Below, piece after piece: positions 57,324 through 64,000 of a stretch of 64,000 bases of DNA. A program made the position numbers and the translations under genes. Position 1 is the first letter of the stretch. Every line of letters starts with the position of its first letter. Below the pieces are notes generated by a model. It did not search any database. It was not told where the DNA came from and worked only from the letters and a program-made list of their open reading frames with translations. The stretch comes from Elephas maximus indicus (taxonomy: Eukaryota; Chordata; Mammalia; Proboscidea; Elephantidae), in assembly GCF_024166365.1 (NCBI RefSeq), contig NC_064835.1, positions 61,546,607 through 61,610,606 on the forward strand. The letters are read 5' to 3'.

Positions 57324-57549
57324 GTGAGGCAGGGACCGCCGTGGGCATCTCTCCTGCGGTTCCTGCAAACCAGGGCAGCTGCCCTGCTTCGTGCCCAGCT
57401 GGCCCATCCCTGACATCAGCCTGATTCTGCAGACCGGATTTGCTATGATGCTCCTAAGCCATCATCACAGTGGCTCCCAGTTTCAGTCCTACAGCTGCTT
57501 AGAGAGGAAAAGATAATGCTCCTAAATACCATCCACCAATATAGTAAAA

Positions 57550-57845
57550 GTAGGGGCAATGGTGGTTCAGTGGTAGAATTCATCTGTGCAGGAGACTCGG
57601 GTTTGGTTCCCAGCCAAGACACCTCATGCTTAACTGCCCCCCTGGTGTTAGTGGAGGCCTATGCATTGCTATGATGCTAAACAGGTTTCAGCAGGGCTGC
57701 CAGGCTAAGACAGACTGGGAAGAAAGGCCTGGTGATCTACTTCCAAAACTCAACCATAAAAACTCTATGGATCACAATGGTCCGATCCCGTTGTGCAGTG
57801 TCGCCATGAATCGGGGGCTGACTCCATGGCAGCCAACAACAACAG
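57550..57845 (+). mobile_element. tRNA-Gly-headed SINE, sense
   Basis: The head GGTGGTTCAGTGGTAGAATT with GGTTTGGTTCCC is a decayed tRNA-Gly-like promoter. The middle ATGATGCTAAACAGGTTTC and tail GCAGCCAACAACAACAGC follow. It lies in the 1.3-kb intron between coding exons 4 and 5. Confidence 0.88.
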
Positions 57846-58154
57846 CAAATGTAACAAGAGAGGAGATGAGCCTGTCGGCAGGGTCAGAGACAGCTATTGG
57901 CAGCCCATTTCTATTCAGGGTAAATGCATGTCATTCATCCTTAGGAAGTTAGCTCTTCTTTAGTGGTGTGGTGGAGGGAGGAGGTGGCTTGCCTTTTGGT
58001 CCCTGAAAGTTTTTATGAACTTTATCTTAGCACATTCAATTTTGTCTAAATACTTTTCTAAAGAGAATTCATTTTAGGACTAAAACCATTTAGTACTTTG
58101 GTGCTTCTTGGGGCACTTTCCTATGTACCATTTCATTTCCTTTTCTCGGTAACT

Positions 58155-58290
58155 TTAATAGAGCTGAGAATTCTACCCACACCCGTGCACCTCCAGACAC
58201 GGACACGTACATCTGTTACATACGAGGAAACTGAAGGTTCGAGACTTGACCAAGATCCCACAGTCAGTGGCAAAGCCAGGACTACTACTG
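58155..58290 (-). repeat. MIR, antisense
   Basis: TACGAGGAAACTGAAGGTTC and ACCAAGATCCCACAGTCAG. Confidence 0.6.
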
Positions 58291-58316
58291 CATTTCCTGC
58301 CACGTCTAGCTTTCTT

Positions 58317-58487
58317 GGAAACCCTGGTGGTGTAGTGGTTAAGAGCTACGTCTGCTAACCAAAAAAGGTCGGCAGTTCAAATCCACCAGGCACTCCTTGG
58401 AAACTCTGTGGGGCAGTTCTACTCTTTCCTATAGAGTTGCTATGAGTCGGAACCAAGTCGATAGCAATGGGTTTGCTTTGGTTTTTT
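58317..58487 (+). mobile_element. AfroSINE, sense, with near-perfect target-site duplication
   Basis: GGAAACCCTGGTGGTGTAGT to GGGTTTGCTTTGG. TCTAGCTTTCTT (left) and TCTAGCTCTCTT (right) flank it. It inserted about 110 bp upstream of the acceptor of coding exon 5. Confidence 0.92.
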
Positions 58488-58599
58488 CTAGCTCTCTTTT
58501 AATTCCACTAGAGACAGATGAAACTGAAGACCCTCACACCCTGGGGCCAGTCTGCCAGGCTCTGTCCCATGTGGATGAAGTGCTTTGTTTCCTACACAG

Positions 58600-58755
58600 A
58601 TGATGTCATTGAGAAGCAGATCGAGGATGGCCTCCTGCGGCCAGAGCTCCGGGAGAGGGTCACCTATGTCCTCCTGAGGAAGCACCGTCACCAGACCAAG
58701 AAGCCCATCCACCGCTCCTTAGTGGACATTGGAAAGTCAGTGTCTTCTACCACAA
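58600..58755 (+). CDS. SLC4A5: SLC4A5 coding exon 5
   Basis: The acceptor is TTTGTTTCCTACACAG and the donor ACAA|GTGAGT. The 156 nt complete Asp188, encode residues 189-239 and give the first base of codon 240. The peptide starts [20 protein letters not shown], then contains [16 protein letters not shown] and [12 protein letters not shown]. The [11 protein letters not shown] segment is shared with SLC4A4 and other NBCs, while [17 protein letters not shown] is SLC4A5-like. It belongs to the cytoplasmic regulatory domain. Serines near the end (SVSSTT) precede a serine-rich linker encoded by the next exon. An AfroSINE ends only about 110 nt upstream of the acceptor. Confidence 0.96.
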
Positions 58756-59564
58756 GTGAGTCAGACCACGCACGGTGGACATTGGGCATCTGGGGGGCTG
58801 GCGTCAGGCCCCGGTGCCAGTGGGCCCACCTCGGTGGCCAGTGGTGTCTTGGCAACTTAGAGGCTTCTTTACACCCTGAAGAAATGCTGAGGTTCTGGGA
58901 AGCTTACTCAGCCTCCTACTCTAGCAGGGCTTCAGGGACCCCAGCCATACCCCAGTGCTGTCCCCACCACCAGAGCAGGACATTTCTAGGCAGAGAAGAG
59001 GTTCTCAGCCCGGGTTGCACATTGGAATCACCTGGGGTTTGAGCCTTGTACTGGTGCCAAGAGTAATGCCCCCAAGAGCTGTACTCAATTGGTCTGAGGT
59101 ATGGGCTGGGCACCAGGATTTAGAAAGCTCCCCAGAAGGTTATCATGTGCAGACAGGGCTGGGAAATGCTGGTATAGGAGCTTGAAAAGGGATTGAAAAT
59201 TTCCCACCCAACCCCCAAGAAAAGCCAAGAGCCTCATTAGAAAACGGTGCACATCGCGGCAGTCAAAGGGGTATAGGTCAGTACCAAGGGTGCCAGGGCC
59301 TTTAGACCTGACAGCTAGTGTCATTCTGATTAGCAGAGCCTGGAAATTGTTCCACGTACATATCTCAGACTCCAGCCCTCCACGCTCAGGACCTCAGCGA
59401 TGCCCAGGGACACTAGCCCTGCTGAACCTGTCAGACAAACACAATAACCAGAACAAAGTTGATAGTTGGCCAAATAAAGAACCTTGAGAATGTCTTTAAG
59501 TGAGTTGTTTAAAAATGGAAAGTGTTTGGCATATCACAATACCAGAAAATCAATATTTAGCATT

Positions 59565-59950
59565 TTCCTATATGCCAGGCGGAAACCCTGGTGGCATAGT
59601 GGTTAAGAGCTACGGCTGTTAACCAAGAGGTCAGCAGTTCAGATCTACCAGGTGCTCCTTGGAAGCCCTATGGGGCAGTTCTACTCTGTCCTACAGCGTC
59701 GCTATGAGTCGAAACTGACTCAACAGCTTCGGTTTTGGTTTGGTTATGTGCCGGGCACTGTTCTGAGCATCCCACGTATGTCAACTCACTTTATCCTCTC
59801 ACCAATCCTGTAGAGTTAAGCAATGTTCTCATCATCCTCATTTAACAAATGAGGAGCCTGAGGCACAGAGAGGTTAAGTAACTTGCCTAAGGTCACACAC
59901 CCAATAAGTGGTGGAACAAGGATGATCCGGGCAGTCAACCACAACCTGCT
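59565..59950 (-). repeat. MIR, antisense, split by a sense AfroSINE (59580-59746)
   Basis: MIR text TATATGCCAGGC breaks at the SINE (GGAAACCCTGGTGGCATAGT ...) and resumes TTATGTGCCGGGCACTGTTC, then AGAGGTTAAGTAACTTGCC. The duplicated TATRTGCCRGGC marks the target site. Confidence 0.9.
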
Positions 59951-60039
59951 ACCTGTATCTGTCTCACTTTCATCAGTACATTTTCCCTGTAATCTTGTTC
60001 AGACTATTAACTTGTTTTCTAAAACGAAAAACTTTCTTT

Positions 60040-60300
60040 TTTGGGAAAGAATGTTTTTATTTACTTTTTAAATTTTATTTTGTTGTTGAGAATATTCACA
60101 GAAAAGATACACCAGTTCAACTGTTTCTATATGTACAATTCAGTGACATTGATTATATTCTGTGAGTTGTGCAACCTTTCTCACCCTCCTTTTCTGAGCT
60201 GTTGCTCCCTCATTAACATAAACTCATGGCCTCCTAAGGTGCCTACCTAATTTTTCAAGTTGCTGTTGTCACTTTGATCCCATGTAAATAGTTCTTGAAA
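60040..60300 (-). mobile_element. Old L1-like piece, antisense
   Basis: TTTTATTTTGTTGTTGAGAA and TATGTACAATTCAGTGACAT resemble L1 3' UTR text. It ends about 150 bp before coding exon 6. Confidence 0.5.
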
Positions 60301-60448
60301 AAGCAGAATGCTTAAGGCCGGCATTAAAAACCCTTTTCTCCCTGGAAGGGGAAGAGATGGCATCTTGCAGCCCAATTAATTTCAAATGATTGTAAACTCA
60401 CAGCGCGCTGCAGAAAGGATGCCTAAGCCAAGTGCTTTCTCCTCCCAG

Positions 60449-60544
60449 ATCGCAGCCCGGCCCGCAGTCCTGCAGCTGGCACAAGTCTGCACCGTTCCAC
60501 TGAGGACCTGAGGATGCGAGAGAGCGCGAACTATGGACGTCTGC
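60449..60544 (+). CDS. SLC4A5: SLC4A5 coding exon 6 (serine-rich linker)
   Basis: The acceptor is TTTCTCCTCCCAG and the donor CTGC|GTGAGT. The 96 nt complete Asn240 (A + AT), encode residues 241-271 and leave C as the first base of codon 272. It reads [20 protein letters not shown], then an Arg/Met-rich stretch and NYGRL. The two RSP motifs and the Ser/Thr content suggest a phosphorylatable linker in the cytoplasmic domain (inference). The exon's donor lies at the left edge of a 570-bp minisatellite whose unit contains the same CTGCGTGAG string. Reading on past the donor the frame stays open for 34 codons to a TGA at 60646-60648. Confidence 0.94.
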
Positions 60545-61110
60545 GTGAGTGTGTCTTCTTCCCCGAGTGGCGGAGTCTGCCTGAGGGTGTCTCTGCCCCA
60601 AGTGAGGGAGTCTGCGTGAGAGTGTCCGCCCTGAGTGACATAGTCTGAGTGAAGGTGTCTCTGCCCCGAGTGACAAGTCTGTGTGAGGATGTCTGCCCCC
60701 AGTGACAGAGTCTGCGTGAGGGTGTCTGCCCCTGAGTGACAAATCTGCATGAGGGTGTTTTCTTCCCCGAGTGACGGAGTCTGCATAAGCGTGTCTCTGC
60801 CTCAAGTGAGGGAGTCTGCGTGAGGGTGTTTGCCCCGAGTGACAAGTCTGTATGAGGATGTTTCTACCCCAAGTGACACAGTCTGAGCGAGAGCGTCCCT
60901 GCCCTGAGTGACAAGTCTGTGTGAGGGTGTCTCTGCCCTGAGTGACGTAGTCTGTGTGAGGATGTCTCTACCCCAAGTGACATAGTCTGAGTGACAGCGT
61001 CTCTGCCCTGAGTGACAGTCTGCGGGAGGATGTCTCTCACCCAAGTGACAGTCTCAGTGAGAGCGTCTCTGCCCTAAGTGACAAGTCTGTGTGAGGTTGT
61101 CTTTGTCCTG
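60539..61110 (+). repeat. Degenerate minisatellite, about 33-36 bp unit, starting at the exon 6 donor
   Basis: About 17 imperfect units of the form GTCTGCGTGAGGGTGTCT + CTGCCCCGAGTGACGGA run from the last bases of coding exon 6 to about 61110. The exact string CTGCGTGAG occurs at 60541 (the real splice donor), 60612, 60712 and 60816. CTGTGTGAG occurs at 60679, 60917, 60952 and 61087. Units drift by substitutions and small length changes, and the right half is more diverged. The minus strand reads as long open frames rich in LTQ and HSG repeats; these are artefacts of the tandem array. Location and unit phase suggest the array grew out of the splice-site region. Confidence 0.93.
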
Positions 61111-62370
61111 AATGATGGCCTCTTTCTGGCTATGGAAGCTGTGGGGTGTAGACATTTTCATAGATGCGGTCAAGGAGATAAGGCCCAGAATCTGCCTAGA
61201 ATTCTTGGGATATGCATCAGGAGAGATTGAACTTTCATCTTGAACGTGAGCTGCCCTCAGAGCCTGACTTACTACCATAATCTTCTAAATAATGACTGAG
61301 ATACGCAGCTCTAAATCTTTTCCTGGCAATCAATACCCAATCCAATGTTCTAGGCATTTTTATCTTAGTCAGTACGTTTGTTTTCACTAAGCTGATCGTT
61401 TTCCCTATTTTTGGTGAAAAGCCTTCCTAGAAACTAAATTAAAAATAGGATAGGTCGTTTCCCAGGATCCATGGTGTGATGACAGTCTCCGTCATCATTA
61501 AGATGAGATGCTGATAGAAGCACACCCCTATGTGCTAGGAAAGGGTCAGGAGGGCTTATGAGGTGAGAAGCCACAGACATGGCTTTTTAGGCAATATGGG
61601 ATGAACAGTCTGGTGAGTTGTGGGTCAAAGAAAAGTAGGAACTTGGAAATGAAGAGTAAAAGAAAAAGCAGTGTGAAGGGGTATCTCCCTTTAAGTACTT
61701 TTACTAAAACTCCTAGATAAGCGTGAGAACAGCGGAGGTCTGGGCCTCTGACCAGACCCAAGGAGTGGTTGTGGGTCCCCATGGTCTCAAGGTTTGCTCC
61801 TATCTTTTCTCTCTGTGTCTAATGACCCCGATCTCATGGTCTTACTGACCTTGGTTATTGCAAGAAGGGATCCACGTAGCTATAGACAGGAGCTGGCCAT
61901 ACAACATGGCTCTGGGAAGAGCCTTCCACGCAGTTATTCATGGTTTCTGAAGCCTCCTCTGTGCCCAGCACTGCTTGGTGCTGGGGACACGAATAACAGG
62001 GAATAAGTGATTACAGTTTTGTGTGGGTGGGCTCTAGTCCAGATATGCACCCCTCACTGCAGTGGCCCAGCCCACAGACCCCACCCAGGAAGACTCAGTG
62101 AAGAGGAGACATGGGACTGAGCAGAGGTGGACACCAGAGTGGACCGGGAGTGAGAAGGAACAAGTGGAACCTGGAGTCTGGCTAGTCTTGCAAGACAGTT
62201 GGCATTGAACGGCAGGAAAGGAGAAGATGATAGCTCAAGGGGGCTGCAGGATTGAGAGGGGGTGTCTTGCTTTGGTCATGAAGATGGGAGAGGCCTGTGT
62301 AGGGGCCAAGAGAAAAGACCCTGTGAGAGCCTGGAATCCCCTAATTGGCCTTCTTTCCCTTCTCTCCTAG
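61111..62370 (+). other. SLC4A5: Remainder of the intron between coding exons 6 and 7
   Basis: No recent repeat or additional exon recognised. It ends in the pyrimidine-rich acceptor CTTCTCTCCTAG. Confidence 0.6.
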
Positions 62371-62426
62371 GTCATGCCCAGAGCAGAAGCATGAATGACA
62401 TTTCTCGCACACCAAACACCGACCAA
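62371..62426 (+). CDS. SLC4A5: SLC4A5 coding exon 7 (56-nt exon, weak donor)
   Basis: A strong acceptor (CTTCTCTCCTAG) starts the exon. The 56 nt complete codon 272 (CGT, Arg) and encode HAQSRSMNDISRTPNTDQ to residue 290, ending in phase 0. SLC4A4 has a related ...LNDIS...KDQ segment before KNKFMKK, so the next exon should begin with R/LKNKFMKK; it is not in this window. The inferred donor CCAA|GTAATA is poor (A at -1, T at +5). Without splicing the frame reads on for nine codons and stops at 62454-62456. Skipping this exon would shift the frame. As I recall it, the human protein has Cys at the junction residue where this sequence has Arg. Confidence 0.9.
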
Positions 62427-64000
62427 GTAATAAAGCCCTGCACTGGGCTGCACTGAAGGGCCAGGCTGGGGCTGAGGCTGGGAGGAGCCTTTGGTTTCAA
62501 AAACAGGGAGCCCCTACAGGCAGAGGCCCACTCTCATGAAGGAACAGGCATCCCAGGAGGGACCCTGTTGGGGTCTGGGCTGGAGGAGCAGGGGACAGAA
62601 AAGCATGGTCAGATGAGGAGCCAGCTGTCACTAAGCTTGGAATTTGTTGGACGCTTACCTAGGTTCACCTCCCCATGACTTGGGAGCACCTTTGAAGATG
62701 GGCTGGGGATTTAGGCTGGCAGAGGAATGGCAGTGGGTCCTCCTGTGAGGACAACAGTGATAGCTAATTAATTGGACTGTCTGATCATGTGTCTTCTTCC
62801 TAGGGGAGGGCAGGGGAAAGTGGTGTTCTTGTCTCCTGCCAGGTCAGATGAAATCAGAATCCTACAAATAGGTTAGCCCAAGTTCTAAGGCTCACAGGCC
62901 AAGAGCCCCTTGACTAGGCCCCCTGAGGAAGTCCAGAGAGGCCTCCCTGATTCCAGCCCTGCACACCTCAAGGACAGGTAGCTTCATGGTCCCCTTTTCT
63001 GTGCCCTGGAGGTAGGAAGAAAAGTGCAGAAGGAAACCTGATACTTGGAGAAGGGTCCTCAAGGGCTTGGTGACCTCCAAGCCTTCAAGATATGCCCAAG
63101 TTTGGTAGAAGGCAAAACAAAAGCAATCCCCTCAGGCCAGTGTCCCCAGAGCCCTCTAGTGACCAGAATAATAAAATAACAACAATGACAACATCAACCA
63201 ACATTTAAAGTCCACATACCACTGTATGACACTGTTGAACATTTTCTGTGCCTCACGAAGGTGCTGTTATTATGCCCATTTTACTGATGAAAACACTGAG
63301 GCTTAAAGCAGTTACATACAGCTAAAAAGGGGTAAGATCCACGATATGAACCCAGGCAGTCTGATTCTAGAGCCCATGATTTGAGAGTGATTTAAGTACA
63401 GCTATTCTGGAATATTGGAAGAAAGGCTTGTGATCTGCTTCGGAAATGTCACAGCCTTGAAAAGCCTACGGAGCACAGTTCTACTCTGCAACACATGGGG
63501 CTGCCATGAGTTGGAATCAACTCAATGGCAACTGGTTTGGTTTGGGTTTTATTCTGGAGTATTATTTAGAAAGAAACACCATTTTACTATAGTCATATAC
63601 ACAGACAATGTGGCCACGATAAGAAATCATTGCCTGGTATAAGTTTTTCACAACCTATTTTAACTAACATGTAAGTGGTAATAATAATAACTATCATTTT
63701 TACCAGGCAATGCTTCCTTGATTAGGGCTCTGAACCCAGCGCCTGACTCCAGCATCTGCCTCTTCTTTCTGACTGATGCCCCATGCTGCCTGTCTTCATA
63801 TTTACAGCATCAGTGGTTTACACTCCAGTGAACGCTCTTTAGATACAAGTCCAGAGATGTTTGCTCTATAGGCTCTTCCTTCATCTTTGGTTTTCACAAA
63901 GCTACTCCATGCCAGCCCTTGGCTGAAGGGCTTCCAGTGAGCAGAATGTGGATTCAGATAGGAAGTGAGGTCAGCAGGGCCCTGGTCATACAAGCCCAGG
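62427..64000 (+). other. SLC4A5: SLC4A5 intron after coding exon 7; MIR and SINE pieces
   Basis: 63190-63385 is an antisense MIR (CCCATTTTACTGATGAAAAC, TATGAACCCAGGCAGTCTG). 63415-63545 is a headless sense AfroSINE (TTGTGATCTGCTTCGGAAAT, GAGTTGGAATCAACTCAATG). The expected next coding exon, starting with the KNKFMKK region, is not found before the window ends. Confidence 0.7.

Larger units (their letters stand above)
16978..64000 (+). other. SLC4A5: SLC4A5 gene, 5' coding portion (continues beyond window)
   Basis: Seven + strand exons splice into one open frame of 870 nt (290 codons) that I recognise as the N-terminus of SLC4A5/NBCe2, an electrogenic Na+/HCO3- cotransporter of the SLC4 family. 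Known roles of the family member are bicarbonate transport at epithelial membranes, including choroid plexus, kidney and liver. The window holds only the start and the first part of the cytoplasmic band-3-type domain; the transmembrane transporter domain must lie further right. Introns within the coding region are about 2.1, 17.7, 20.0, 1.3, 1.7 and 1.8 kb. Exon phases join without any frame break, so this looks like a functional gene, not a pseudogene. The paralogue SLC4A4 is excluded by residue matches such as [12 protein letters not shown] and the SMNDIS...TPNTDQ segment. No promoter or transcription start was recognised with confidence. Confidence 0.95.

Noticed and set aside
60382-61044. 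Several long overlapping minus-strand open frames with regular LTQ, HSG and SLGA repeats
   Set aside because: They are translations of the degenerate minisatellite in its three frames. They have no start context, no splice sites and no composition typical of a protein.

Overview
This is vertebrate nuclear DNA from a placental mammal, very probably a paenungulate afrothere such as an elephant. The main evidence is its repeat content. About 35 copies or pieces of tRNA-derived AfroSINE-type elements are scattered over both strands, together with RTE-type LINE fragments that share the SINE 3' tail, an afrotherian-looking L1 3' UTR seen in several copies, and six related MaLR-type LTRs. I cannot separate elephant from hyrax or manatee by eye. 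There are no operons, CRISPR arrays, rRNAs or intact tRNA genes.

The only protein-coding gene I can support is the 5' part of SLC4A5 (NBCe2/NBC4, an electrogenic sodium bicarbonate cotransporter) on the + strand. Seven coding exons are visible: 16978-17058 (with the start codon), 19166-19357, 37009-37138, 57163-57323, 58600-58755, 60449-60544 and 62371-62426. All six introns between them are GT-AG and every phase fits. Together they give an open 870-nt, 290-residue N-terminus of the cytoplasmic domain. The membrane domain lies beyond the right edge. A candidate 5' UTR exon (8406-8473) and a candidate internal first exon ending at 31858 are weaker calls.

Layout: 1-9.9 kb is old L1, LTR, SINE and MIR debris plus unique sequence, with a perfect 29-bp inverted repeat at 5129-5194. 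From 11.1 to about 16.97 kb there is a large antisense L1, broken by nested AfroSINE/RTE pieces and an LTR, that runs up to the acceptor of the start-codon exon. From 17.1 to 37 kb lie the first two introns within the coding region, holding several L1 3' UTR copies, one with target-site duplications. From 37.1 to 57.2 kb is a 20-kb intron with an RTE/L1 nest, an inverted SINE pair and a MER5A-like element. From 57.2 to 62.4 kb four coding exons are clustered. Immediately after the exon ending at 60544 there is a degenerate minisatellite of about 570 bp whose unit repeats the exon's own 5' splice-site sequence. The remainder is intron.

Most long open frames in the window are retroelement remnants or shadows of tandem repeats, not genes. 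I found no novel multi-gene system. The most interesting signals concern splicing and repeat structure: the donor-seeded minisatellite, the L1 abutting the start-exon acceptor, a very weak donor on a 56-nt exon, and the perfect hairpin.
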